Part shown: one piece after another, positions 41,549-49,774 of the stretch
How the letters are laid out: each line of letters begins with the position of its first letter
Position numbering within the stretch: the stretch's first letter is position 1
Assembly (NCBI GenBank): GCA_015075365.1
Contig: JABTUN010000002.1
Span: 1,612,001-1,676,000, forward strand
Reading direction: 5' to 3'
Source of the DNA: Verrucomicrobiaceae bacterium
GTDB taxonomy: Bacteria; Verrucomicrobiota; Verrucomicrobiia; Verrucomicrobiales; Verrucomicrobiaceae
DNA length: 64,000 nt
The notes under the pieces: generated by a model
What the model saw: the letters and a program-made list of their open reading frames with translations, nothing else
The model's database searches: none
Told to the model about the DNA's origin: nothing
Position numbers and translations under genes: made by a program

Positions 41549-44500
41549 ATGCAAACCTCTTCCTCGAACTCGCCCTCGAATTCGTCTGCGATCCTTTCGC
41601 AGACGGAAGACCTGCCGGTGTCGAAGAGTCGAGGAAGGGGAAGATTCGGGTTCGTGATGCTGGCAGGTGGCTGGATCGCCCTTACGGCTGACGCCGCCGT
41701 CCTCGAATGGAAGAACGGCGAGACCGTGGGCGGCGGCATTGTGGCGGCGACGGAGCAGACGATGACGTGGCGCGTCGATCCGCCGCGTTTTGGAGAGCCG
41801 CTGGAACTGCGCATGGACGTGCTACGCTCGATCGACCTGAAGCCGGACGCGAACAAGGACTGGAGCAAGGATGAGACGACGAAGGAGCCCTTCAGCATCC
41901 GCCTGGACGACGGCACGCGGCTTTTCGGCACGATCACGGCCATGGACGGGAAGAACATCACGGTGCAGGCGGCGCGCTTTGGCATGGTGCAGGCGGCGCG
42001 CAGCTCGGTGACCGGAATCCAGCGCATGAACGGCGGCGGCATCCTGATGGCGGGCCCCGGCGGGCGCGGCGGCTGGAAGCCGGATGACGAGTCGAAAAAA
42101 CATCTCTGGCGGCAGGTGGCGGGCGGGTTCATGAGCCAGACGGGGTGGAACCACGCCGCGCATGTCGAGATGACGCTGCCGGAGCGCGTGGAACTGCGCC
42201 TGCGGCTGCGCTCGCAAAAGCGGCCGGAGTTCAAGCTGGAGCTGGCGACGGCTGAGAAGCAGCGCTGCGTGGTGGAGACGTGGGACAACGAGATCGTGCT
42301 GCAAGGGCGTGAATTCGGCGTGCTGACGGCGCTGGAGGACGACCAGCGCACGGTGACGCTGGGGCTCTTCTGGGACCGGAAGAGCGGGTTGTGCTCCATT
42401 TTCGACGGCAGGGGCAAAAAACTGGCGGAGACGCGCATGCCGCTGGTGGAGACGAAGGATGACCAGGAGGCGGCGCAGCCTGAAAACGTGGTCCCGCAGG
42501 CCGGCGGGCTGCTGGGTGCCATCGCCGGCCTGATCCAGATCAAGGCGGCGCAGAACCGGCCGCGGCCGGCGGGCCAGGAGCCTCCGCTGGTGCCGGGGCT
42601 GACATTGAAGAACAAGGGCCTCGATCTGACGGTGGAAGAGCTGATGCTGCGGGAATGGACCGGCAAACTGCCGGAGGAGATCAGCGAGGTGGTGCCGCGC
42701 GTGGAACTGATGGACAGGCGCGTGATCCACGGCGGCGTGGTGCGGGCGGATGCGAAGGGCTTCACGGTGAAGGCCACGAAGGGCGGGGCGGAAACGACCC
42801 TGCCGTGGGCGCAACTGGCCTCTGCCCATCAAACGGCCGCTAATGCAACGGGCGCGTGGTTCGCGCCAGCGGAGGCGAGCGTGAGCTACAGCGACGGCAT
42901 GTGGGTGCCGGGCAAGATCAAGGCGATGACGGCGGGCAAGATCGAGCTCCAGACGAGTTTCGCGGTGCAGCCGGTCGTTTTGAAAATGCCGGGCGTGATG
43001 CGCATCGACCTGCGCGTGCCGGCGGCGGAGGGCGGACCGAAGGCAAGGCCGCTGGCGGAGTACGACCGCCTGGTGGTGAAGAATCAAACGCTGCATGGCA
43101 CGCTGGAGGCCGCCGGGGGCGACATGCCGCGCTGGAAGGCCGTCGGCGCGTCGAAGTCGGTTTCCGTGTTGCCGGCGAAGGACCTGGAGATCACGCGCGC
43201 GGACGCCTCGGTGAAGAAAACACGCGCGGAGGCGCTGTTTTACCTGAAGAGCGGGGACATCGTGCCCGGCGCGCTTCGCGCGATGGATGAAAAGCAGCTC
43301 GACATCGAGTCGCAGGTCGTGACCGCGACGCATTTCCGCCCGGAGGAACTGCACGCGGTGCATTTTTCCGGGGAACCGCTGAATGCGGACGGTTTCAAGG
43401 ACCGGGGCTGGCGCGTCATTCGCGGCACGGCGCGGCAGGCCCGCTTCGCGGACCAGCACGCGGAGTTCGAGGCGGGTGGGTCGCTGGCGCATCCCACCTT
43501 TGCGCAGGTGGGCGAGATGCGCTTCAACCTGGAGAGCAGCGGCTTCTCCGCGCTGCGCGTGCGTTTGTTCACCAACGGCACGGATCCGGCCGGGAAGAGC
43601 CTGAACCTGCTCTTCGGCCACATGGGAAACGAGGTGATGTTTGGCATCGAGACGCGCGGAGACCAGATGGACAATCAAAACCGCATCGCGGCGCCGCGCA
43701 GCGCGCCGGTGAAGATCGAGATCAAGGACCGGACGGTCGAGGTATCGGTCAATGGCGTGTCGTTGCGGCGGATCAACCTCACGCCGGAGATGAGGAGCGG
43801 CGGCGGTGTCATCCTGGAGCCCTTCAGCCTGTGGGGAAATGGCGAGCGCGCGGTGAAGATCACCCATTTCGAGGCGAAAAGCGGCCCGGGCCGGCTCGCC
43901 ATGCCAAATGTCGATCCGAAGGCGCGGGAGCATGCGCTGCTGGTGCCGCGCTTCCGCAGGGAATCACCGCCGAAGCATGTGCTCGTGGCCGCGAACGGCG
44001 ACCTGCTGCGCGGGGTGATCGAGGCGGGCACGCGGAAGCATTTCGCCGTGCGCAGCGGCCTGGAGACCGTGCAGGTGCCCGCCGACCGCGTGAGCGCCGT
44101 GATCTGGCTGGAAAAGCCGGAGGAGAAAGTGGCGGAGAAAAAGGAGGAGAAACCAGACGAGCCCAACCCGGAGCCGGCGGATCCCTTTGCCAGGCCGGAT
44201 GGCGCGCCCGATGCCACGCACTGCCTGCTGCTGAGCAACGGCGGGCGGCTGGGGGTCAACGTGACGCGCTTTGATCCCGATGCCGTGATCGGCGCGGAGC
44301 CGCGCCTGGGCGAGGTGCGCATCCCCTTCGACGAGATCCACACCATCCGCACCACGCCGCCGGAGGAGAACGCGCTGCTGCGCGGTTTCCGCGAGTGGAA
44401 GCTGGCCTACGCGCCGGAGCCGGTGCTGCCGGAGAGCGGCGGCGAAAGCTCGCCGGTGCTGCACAAGGACGCGCCGAATTTCACGCTGCCGCTGCTGGCC

Positions 44501-44878
44501 GGCGGTGACTTTGATCTGTCAAAAGAGCGCGGCAAGGTCATCGTGCTCGACTTCTGGGCCACCTGGTGCGGCCCGTGTGTGAAGTCGATGCCGGACATGA
44601 TCGCGAAGATGGGCGAGTTCGACGCGAAGAAGGTCCGCTTCATCGCCGTGAACCAGGCGGAGCCCGCCGCGCAGGTGAAGACCTTCCTCGCCACGCGCGG
44701 CTGGAAGATGGAGGTCGCGCTCGACGGCTTCCAGCGCGTCGGCCAGCAGTTCGGCGTCGAAGGCATCCCGCACACCGTCGTGATCGACACGGAGGGCAAG
44801 GTGGCCTTTGTGAAAACCGGCTACTCACCCGACGGCGCGGAGAAGATCGCGGAGCAGGTGCGGAAGTTGGTGAGGTGA
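41549..44878 (+). CDS. Giant exported thioredoxin (TlpA/ResA-like) fusion protein
   Basis: 1109 residues. The last 150 residues are a TlpA-type thioredoxin with DFWATWCGPCVKSMPD near residue 1003 (Cys-x-x-Cys) and GIPHTVVIDTEGKV (cis-Pro loop). Residues about 35-950 contain repeated short beta-rich units starting GxxxGxxV... with AxxxGxLxxAxxDGKN-type SH3-like strands, and an LamG/DUF1080-like stretch (HAEFEAGGSLAHPTF, SGFSALRVRLFTNG). A basic KSRGRGR run and a hydrophobic segment (residues about 34-48) form an N-terminal export signal; an in-frame ATG at 41657 would start inside it. Codons 3-31 are built from a palindromic element (see the repeat entry). It closes the five-gene operon and convergently abuts the nucleotidyltransferase pair. 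Confidence 0.78.
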   Translation: MQTSSSNSPSNSSAILSQTEDLPVSKSRGRGRFGFVMLAGGWIALTADAAVLEWKNGETVGGGIVAATEQTMTWRVDPPRFGEPLELRMDVLRSIDLKPDANKDWSKDETTKEPFSIRLDDGTRLFGTITAMDGKNITVQAARFGMVQAARSSVTGIQRMNGGGILMAGPGGRGGWKPDDESKKHLWRQVAGGFMSQTGWNHAAHVEMTLPERVELRLRLRSQKRPEFKLELATAEKQRCVVETWDNEIVLQGREFGVLTALEDDQRTVTLGLFWDRKSGLCSIFDGRGKKLAETRMPLVETKDDQEAAQPENVVPQAGGLLGAIAGLIQIKAAQNRPRPAGQEPPLVPGLTLKNKGLDLTVEELMLREWTGKLPEEISEVVPRVELMDRRVIHGGVVRADAKGFTVKATKGGAETTLPWAQLASAHQTAANATGAWFAPAEASVSYSDGMWVPGKIKAMTAGKIELQTSFAVQPVVLKMPGVMRIDLRVPAAEGGPKARPLAEYDRLVVKNQTLHGTLEAAGGDMPRWKAVGASKSVSVLPAKDLEITRADASVKKTRAEALFYLKSGDIVPGALRAMDEKQLDIESQVVTATHFRPEELHAVHFSGEPLNADGFKDRGWRVIRGTARQARFADQHAEFEAGGSLAHPTFAQVGEMRFNLESSGFSALRVRLFTNGTDPAGKSLNLLFGHMGNEVMFGIETRGDQMDNQNRIAAPRSAPVKIEIKDRTVEVSVNGVSLRRINLTPEMRSGGGVILEPFSLWGNGERAVKITHFEAKSGPGRLAMPNVDPKAREHALLVPRFRRESPPKHVLVAANGDLLRGVIEAGTRKHFAVRSGLETVQVPADRVSAVIWLEKPEEKVAEKKEEKPDEPNPEPADPFARPDGAPDATHCLLLSNGGRLGVNVTRFDPDAVIGAEPRLGEVRIPFDEIHTIRTTPPEENALLRGFREWKLAYAPEPVLPESGGESSPVLHKDAPNFTLPLLAGGDFDLSKERGKVIVLDFWATWCGPCVKSMPDMIAKMGEFDAKKVRFIAVNQAEPAAQVKTFLATRGWKMEVALDGFQRVGQQFGVEGIPHTVVIDTEGKVAFVKTGYSPDGAEKIAEQVRKLVR
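41556..41640. repeat. Imperfect long palindrome at the head of a gene
   Basis: Outer arms 41556-41567 and 41629-41640 pair at 11 of 12 bases (cctcttcctcga / tcgaggaagggg); an inner stem 41583-41590 with 41598-41605 is a perfect 8 bp (cgtctgcg/cgcagacg). In between are repeated TCGAA-type units. It covers codons 3-31 of the thioredoxin fusion gene and can fold as a hairpin in the operon transcript. It could be a mobile palindromic repeat or a regulatory hairpin. Confidence 0.6.
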
Positions 44879-44882
44879 GGAA

Positions 44883-45191
44883 TCAATAAAACGAGCCAAA
44901 CACGGGCGGGATCTCCCGAACGACCGTTCGGAGGCTTCGTCCGATGGCACGCAATTCGGCATCAAGCCGGTCATCTTCCTCCGGATTTGCCGCCAGGACG
45001 CGTTCGACAAACGGGCGGTGCTCCTCTTGGAAACGGGATGCGTAAGGATGCCGGGGGTCCGTCCAGTGCCGCAGCAAGCGCGCACGGGCGCGCGGACGCC
45101 TCCAGAGCAGCCGCGTGTATTCCAGCCTCGCCTGATCATGGATCAGGAGCGGCCAGCGTGCTGTCGGAGCATCGTGGGTGGCGGAGATCAT
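44883..45191 (-). CDS. Small protein linked to a nucleotidyltransferase
   Basis: 102 residues, no family I recognise. It is charged and helical, with an Arg-rich RRPRARARLLRHW segment and an acidic EEDDRLDAELRAIG helix. The ATG overlaps the stop of the upstream nucleotidyltransferase gene (ATGA). Such a gene pair is typical of toxin-antitoxin or AbiE-like modules, but no diagnostic antitoxin motif is visible. It lies 4 bases from the convergent thioredoxin fusion gene. Confidence 0.55.
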   Translation of the reverse strand: MISATHDAPTARWPLLIHDQARLEYTRLLWRRPRARARLLRHWTDPRHPYASRFQEEHRPFVERVLAANPEEDDRLDAELRAIGRSLRTVVREIPPVFGSFY

Positions 45192-45637
45192 AGAAGACCG
45201 GCGGTGTGTGCCAGCGCGGCATGCTGCTGGTCGCGTGGTTCATTACGCCGCAACTTGGGGGCGAGCAAGTCGGCAGGCGCGGGTACGATGACGGTCAGAT
45301 GGCCGTAGGATGTGGTGTGGGCGCGTTCACGCCAGCCGGCAGGAAACTGGTCGAGCACCATGTGGGGCATGAGATTCACATGCCAGCCATGCACGCGCTC
45401 AAACTCGCTGCCGATCAAGGCATCGTAGGCCAGTTCGGCCACCGCGTCACTATCGGTAACTGGATCAACGTCCATGCTGTTTTCCGGAAGAGGGTCGTCA
45501 CGTCCGATCCGCGCGATGTGCCACAGGAGTCCTGCGGAGCCAATCAAGATCATCGAAGCAGGCTCCTTTAACTGACCGCCCCATTCGAGGAGCCAGTCAA
45601 CGACCTGATGCGGGTGCTTGAGTTCCTTTCTGGGCAT
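45188..45637 (-). CDS. Nucleotidyltransferase-fold protein (DUF6036-like)
   Basis: 149 residues. SMILIGSAGLLWHI (Gly-Ser of the minimal nucleotidyltransferase motif) and, 23 residues later, SMDVDPVTDS (Asp-x-Asp metal pair) are the catalytic marks of the DNA polymerase-beta-like nucleotidyltransferase superfamily, in the DUF6036/AbiEii-type small-protein style. The C-terminus LLAPKLRRNEPRDQQHAALA carries the Lys/Arg helix found in these proteins. It is coupled to the 102-residue gene. A toxin-antitoxin role is plausible but unproven. The divergent DUF1080 gene begins 100 bases away. Confidence 0.7.
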   Translation of the reverse strand: MPRKELKHPHQVVDWLLEWGGQLKEPASMILIGSAGLLWHIARIGRDDPLPENSMDVDPVTDSDAVAELAYDALIGSEFERVHGWHVNLMPHMVLDQFPAGWRERAHTTSYGHLTVIVPAPADLLAPKLRRNEPRDQQHAALAHTAGLL

Positions 45638-45736
45638 GCCGGAGCATGCATCAAGAGGACCATGTGTTCCACGATGACTTTCTCAACGGATGAATCCCCT
45701 TTGCCGCCGCGTTTTTCCCGCTACACCTCCGCCACC

Positions 45737-46885
45737 ATGAAAACCATCCATCGTTCTCTCTTCGCACTTCCTTTGCTCACCACCGCCGCGCTGGGCGCGG
45801 GCGCCTTCTACGGCGATCCGCCGGACGCCACGCATCCGTGGGCCATCCATGACATGAACCGTCCGCAGCCGCCGCGGGTGGAGCCGGGCACGAATGGCTC
45901 GCCGCCTTCCGATGCGATCGTGCTTTTCAGCGGGAAGCCGGAGGAGATCGAGAAGTGGATCTCGGACAAAAATGGCGAGTCGACGAAGTGGGTCGTCAAA
46001 GACGGCGCGCTGCAATGTGTGCCCGGCAGCGGCTACATCCGCACGAAGGAGGAATTCGCCGACTGCCAGCTCCACATCGAGTGGGCCGCACCGGCGAAGG
46101 TGGAGGGTGACAGCCAGGGGCGCGGCAACAGCGGCGTTTTCCTCATGGGCGCGGTGGAGGTGCAGGTACTCGACAATTACAACAACCCGACCTACCCGGA
46201 TGGCTTTGCCTCGTCGATCTATGGCATCAATCCGCCTGCGGCGAACCCGCTGCGTGCGCCTGGCGAATGGCAGAGCTACGACATCGTCTTCCGTCGCCCG
46301 GTCTTCAAAGACGGCAAGGAAGTCGATCCCGGCTACATCACCGTCTTTGTGAACGGCGTGCTGACGCAGGACCACACGCCGCTGGAAGGCGGTGGCGGCC
46401 ACATGAAGCGCTCCTCGCCGAAGCCCTTCCCGGAGAAAGGCCCGCTCAAGATTCAAGACCACGGTAATCCCGTGCGCTTCCGCAACATCTGGTATCGCCC
46501 GCTGCCGAAGCGCTTCGTCGAAGGCGGCGAATACAGCCGCATGAGCGAAGAGGCGACGGCGAAGAAGCGGGCGGAGATCGCCAAAGGCATCCGCGAGGAT
46601 GCTGCGAAGCTCCAAGGCAACGCAAAGATGCTGCGCCTCTTTGAGTCCCTCTGCTACGCGGAGAACGAAGATGCGAAGCACACGGCAATGCTGATGCTGG
46701 GTGCCTTTGTCACCGATGCGAAGAACACGCCCGACGTGAAGATCGAATCGAAGAAGGGTGAGATCCTCAATGTCACGAAGGCACTGCGCTACCTGACGAA
46801 GTTCAAATTCCTGCCAGAGGACATCGCGGCGAAAAAGGACCTCGAAAGCATTGTGAAGGCCCGCGATTGGGAAAAGAAGAAGTAA
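45737..46885 (+). CDS. DUF1080 (3-keto-disaccharide hydrolase-like) exported protein, with C-terminal extension
   Basis: 382 residues from the ATG at 45737, preceded by a leader ccgccacc. A signal peptide (about 1-21) is followed by a DUF1080 domain: LFSGKPEEIEKWISDKNGESTKWVVKDGALQ, GRGNSGVFLMGAVEVQVLDNYNNPTY and IKIQDHGNPVRFRNIWYRPLP (as KIQDHGNPVRFRNIWYR). This jelly-roll domain is widespread in exported verrucomicrobial and planctomycete proteins and includes keto-disaccharide hydrolases. The Lys/Glu-rich C-terminal 100 residues are an extra helical extension of unknown role. A strong terminator follows at 46893. Confidence 0.85.
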   Translation: MKTIHRSLFALPLLTTAALGAGAFYGDPPDATHPWAIHDMNRPQPPRVEPGTNGSPPSDAIVLFSGKPEEIEKWISDKNGESTKWVVKDGALQCVPGSGYIRTKEEFADCQLHIEWAAPAKVEGDSQGRGNSGVFLMGAVEVQVLDNYNNPTYPDGFASSIYGINPPAANPLRAPGEWQSYDIVFRRPVFKDGKEVDPGYITVFVNGVLTQDHTPLEGGGGHMKRSSPKPFPEKGPLKIQDHGNPVRFRNIWYRPLPKRFVEGGEYSRMSEEATAKKRAEIAKGIREDAAKLQGNAKMLRLFESLCYAENEDAKHTAMLMLGAFVTDAKNTPDVKIESKKGEILNVTKALRYLTKFKFLPEDIAAKKDLESIVKARDWEKKK

Positions 46886-46892
46886 GACCTGA

Positions 46893-46923
46893 AGGCCCGG
46901 CCGAGCACGCCGGGCCTTTTTTT
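46893..46923 (+). terminator. Terminator after the DUF1080 gene
   Basis: An 8-bp stem (46893-46900 with 46910-46917, AGGCCCGG/CCGGGCCT) is followed by TTTTTTT ending at 46923. It separates the DUF1080 gene from the photolyase operon, which must use a promoter in the following 36 bases or read-through. Confidence 0.85.
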
Positions 46924-46959
46924 GCCCATCCAGAGACCCCGGCGGGGCGTAACGCCATC

Positions 46960-48504
46960 GTGCCCAACGCCTCACGTCTCATTCTCGTCCTCGGTGACCA
47001 GCTCGATGCTGCGTCGGCGGCGTTCGATGGCTTTGACGCGAAGAAGGATGTCATCTGGATGGCGGAGGTGAAGCAGGAGTCGGCAAAGGTGTGGAGCACG
47101 AAGGCCCGCATCGCGGTCTTCCTCGCGGCGATGCGGCATTTTCGCGAGGCGCTGAAGGCACGTGGCTGGCGGGTGGATTATCGCCAGCTCGGCGGGGCAG
47201 GGGGCGAGACCTTCGCGGAGCAGCTTCGCGAGGCGATCCAGCGCCTGAAGCCGCAGAAGCTCGTCATTGTGGAGGCTGGCGAATGGAGCGTGGCACGCGA
47301 GATCGAATCGGTGGCGAGCGAAATGGGCGTGGAGCTGGAAGTGAGGACGGACAGGCACTTTCTGTGCACGCGGGAGATGTTTCAAAAGCATGCGGAAGGT
47401 CGCAAACAGCTCCGTATGGAGTTTTTCTATCGCGAGATGCGCCAGCACACCGGCGTGCTGATGGAGAAGGGCAAGCCCGTGGGCGGTCAGTGGAACTTCG
47501 ATCACGACAATCGCGAGTCGTTTGGCAAAGCGGGGCCGGGTTTGCGCATGAATCCGCGTCGCTTTGTGCCGGATGAGATCACGAAGGGCGTGATCGCGGA
47601 TGTGGAAAAGCATTTCGCGAAGCATCCGGGGGCACTGGCGGAGTTTGACTGGCCGGTGACGGCGGCGGAGGCACGCGAGGCCTTGGACGATTTCATCGAG
47701 CACCGGCTGGTGGACTTTGGCCGCTACCAGGATGCGATGTGGACGAACGAGCCGTGGCTCTATCACTCGCGACTCAGCGCGGCGATGAACGTGAAGCTGC
47801 TCGATCCGCGCGAGGTGATCCCGGCCGCGGAGAAGGCCTATCACGACGGGAAGGCTCCGCTGGCGGCGGTGGAGGGCTTTATCCGGCAGGTCCTCGGCTG
47901 GCGCGAGTATGTGCGCGGCATCTACTGGCACTTTATGCCGGGCTACATCGAGCGGAATGCCATGCAGGCGGAGCACGAGCTGCCGGATTTCTATTGGAAC
48001 GGTGAAACGGACATGCAGTGCCTGCGGGATGCGATCGGGCAGACGCTGCGCTTTGGCTATGCGCATCACATCCAGCGGCTGATGGTCACGGGGCTCTTCG
48101 CGCTGCTTTACGGCGTGCATCCGCGTCGCGTGCACGAGTGGTATCTCGCCGTGTATGTCGATGCGGTGGAGTGGGTGGAGCTGCCGAACACACTCGGCAT
48201 GTCCCAGTATGGCGATGGCGGCGTGATGGCCAGCAAGCCGTATGTGGCCAGCGGCAAATACATCCAGCGCATGAGCAACTACTGCTCCGGCTGCCGCTAC
48301 GATCCCGCGCAGAGCACCGGTCCGCGTGCCTGCCCCTTCACCACGCTCTACTGGGACTACCTGCTGCAACACGAGCCCGTGCTGCGGCAGAACCAGCGCA
48401 TGAGCATGCAGCTCAAAAACCTCGCGCGATTGTCCGCGTCGGATCGCGAGAACATCCAAAAGCAGGCGCAAATCGTCCGCGCCACCTGCGGCAAGAAGTC
48501 ATGA
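46960..48504 (+). CDS. FeS-type cryptochrome/photolyase-related protein (CryB/PhrB class)
   Basis: 514 residues from the GTG at 46960; the next upstream in-frame start lies inside the previous gene. It belongs to the bacterial cryptochrome/photolyase class with FAD and a 4Fe-4S cluster. The four likely cluster cysteines are in DMQCLRDAIG, NYCSGCRYD (two) and RACPFTT, matching the CryB/PhrB pattern. The FAD/DNA-binding region reads WREYVRGIYWHF, GYAHHIQRLMVTGLFALL and WVELPNTLGMSQYGDGGVMASKPYVASG. It likely repairs (6-4) photoproducts or senses light. It leads an operon of stress genes with ATGA coupling to tspO. Confidence 0.9.
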   Translation: MPNASRLILVLGDQLDAASAAFDGFDAKKDVIWMAEVKQESAKVWSTKARIAVFLAAMRHFREALKARGWRVDYRQLGGAGGETFAEQLREAIQRLKPQKLVIVEAGEWSVAREIESVASEMGVELEVRTDRHFLCTREMFQKHAEGRKQLRMEFFYREMRQHTGVLMEKGKPVGGQWNFDHDNRESFGKAGPGLRMNPRRFVPDEITKGVIADVEKHFAKHPGALAEFDWPVTAAEAREALDDFIEHRLVDFGRYQDAMWTNEPWLYHSRLSAAMNVKLLDPREVIPAAEKAYHDGKAPLAAVEGFIRQVLGWREYVRGIYWHFMPGYIERNAMQAEHELPDFYWNGETDMQCLRDAIGQTLRFGYAHHIQRLMVTGLFALLYGVHPRRVHEWYLAVYVDAVEWVELPNTLGMSQYGDGGVMASKPYVASGKYIQRMSNYCSGCRYDPAQSTGPRACPFTTLYWDYLLQHEPVLRQNQRMSMQLKNLARLSASDRENIQKQAQIVRATCGKKS

Positions 48505-48971
48505 AACCTCGCTCCATCTTCCAACAAGCTCTCGCATTGCTCGGCTTCATCGTGCTGACCTTCCTCGCTCCGGCAGCGGGAGCTTTTTCACCGCCGGGTG
48601 CATGGTATCAAACGCTGGAGAAGCCCTCGTGGAATCCGCCACCGTGGATTTTCGGCCCGGTGTGGACGCTTTTGTATCTCGGCATGGCTGTGGCGGCTTG
48701 GTTGGTGTGGAAGCGTGGCGGGCAAGGGCACGCGTTGCGGCTTTATGTCGTTCAACTGGCTCTCAATGCCGCGTGGACGCCGGTGTTTTTCGGGGCGCAT
48801 GAAATGGGCGTGGCCTTCCTCGTGATCGTTGCGATGTGGATCGCCATTTTGATCACGCTGCGGGCCTTTTGGGCTATTTCGCGGCCGGCGGGGATTTTGT
48901 TCGTGCCTTACCTCGCGTGGGTCAGTTTTGCTTCGGTGCTCAATTTCACTCTTTGGAGGCTCAATTCATGA
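48501..48971 (+). CDS. tspO: TspO/MBR family protein
   Basis: 156 residues, five membrane helices. Family motifs: WYQTLEKPSWNPPPWIFGPVWTLLYLGMAVAAWLVW (Pro-rich and Trp-rich helix 2) and LNAAWTPVFFGAHEMG, LAWVSFASVLNFTLWRLN at the end. TspO binds and can degrade porphyrins and is tied to oxidative or light stress, which fits its place between the photolyase and an SDR gene. The ATG overlaps the photolyase stop (ATGA). Confidence 0.94.
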   Translation: MKPRSIFQQALALLGFIVLTFLAPAAGAFSPPGAWYQTLEKPSWNPPPWIFGPVWTLLYLGMAVAAWLVWKRGGQGHALRLYVVQLALNAAWTPVFFGAHEMGVAFLVIVAMWIAILITLRAFWAISRPAGILFVPYLAWVSFASVLNFTLWRLNS

Positions 48972-49774
48972 AAACATGGTTCATCACCGGCTGCTCATCG
49001 GGCTTTGGCCGTGCCATCGCGGAGGCCGCGCTGGCCGGCGGACATCGTGTCATCGCCACGGCGCGTGATGTGCGCAGTATCGCCGATCTCGAAAGCGATG
49101 TGTGCCGCGTGCTCACGCTCGATGTGACGGACGCGGCGAACATTCGCGAGACCATCGCCGAAGCGGGAAACTTTGACGTGCTGGTGAACAACGCCGGCTA
49201 CGGCCTCATCGGCGCGGTGGAGGAGTGTGATGATGATCAAATCCGCCGGAATGTGGAAACGAACTTCTTCGGGCCGCTAAATGTCATCCGTGCGGCCTTG
49301 CCGATGCTGCGTTCGCAGAAAAGCGGTCACATCATCAACATCAGCGCCGCGGCGGCGATCTCGAATTACCCCGGCTTCGGCGTTTACGGTGCGGCGAAGG
49401 CCGCGCTAGAGTATCTGAGCGAGAGCTTGCGGCTCGAACTGGCTCCGCTGGGCATTCGCGTGACGCTGGTGGAGCCGGGGCCGTTTCGCACGGACTTCGT
49501 CACCCGTAGCCTGGAGAAGGCCTCGCAGCCTCTCGCCGACTACGACGGCACCTCGGGCAAGTTTGGCCGCCTCATCGCCTCGATGAATGGCAAGCAGCCC
49601 GGTGATCCTGCGAAAGCCGCGAAGGCCATCCTCGCCATTGCAGAGGCCGAATCACCGCCGCTGAGGCTCGTGCTCGGCAAGTATGCGAATGACAAAGCCC
49701 GCCGTCGTGCCGAGGGGCTCGAAAAGGAACGCAGCGCTTGGGAAGCCATCGGGATGCCCACTGAATTCACATGA
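48968..49774 (+). CDS. Short-chain dehydrogenase/reductase
   Basis: 268 residues. ITGCSSGFGRAIAEAALAGG (Gly-rich NAD(P) site), LDVTDAANI, LVNNAGYG and the catalytic ISAAAAISNYPGFGVYGAAKAALEYL (Ser, Tyr-x-x-x-Lys) are all in place. The substrate is unknown; SDRs of this type recur in photolyase/lipocalin clusters of other bacteria. ATGA overlaps tspO; the next gene also starts within its stop. A longer upstream frame lies inside tspO and is not used. Confidence 0.93.
   Translation: MKTWFITGCSSGFGRAIAEAALAGGHRVIATARDVRSIADLESDVCRVLTLDVTDAANIRETIAEAGNFDVLVNNAGYGLIGAVEECDDDQIRRNVETNFFGPLNVIRAALPMLRSQKSGHIINISAAAAISNYPGFGVYGAAKAALEYLSESLRLELAPLGIRVTLVEPGPFRTDFVTRSLEKASQPLADYDGTSGKFGRLIASMNGKQPGDPAKAAKAILAIAEAESPPLRLVLGKYANDKARRRAEGLEKERSAWEAIGMPTEFT

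Noticed and set aside
41822..43933. Long minus-strand open frame across the thioredoxin fusion gene
   Set aside because: Arg/His/Leu-biased translation opposite the coding strand; no signal or domain.
46867..46959. Earlier in-frame start for the photolyase gene
   Set aside because: It lies within the preceding gene and its terminator; the GTG at 46960 fits the start of the conserved domain.
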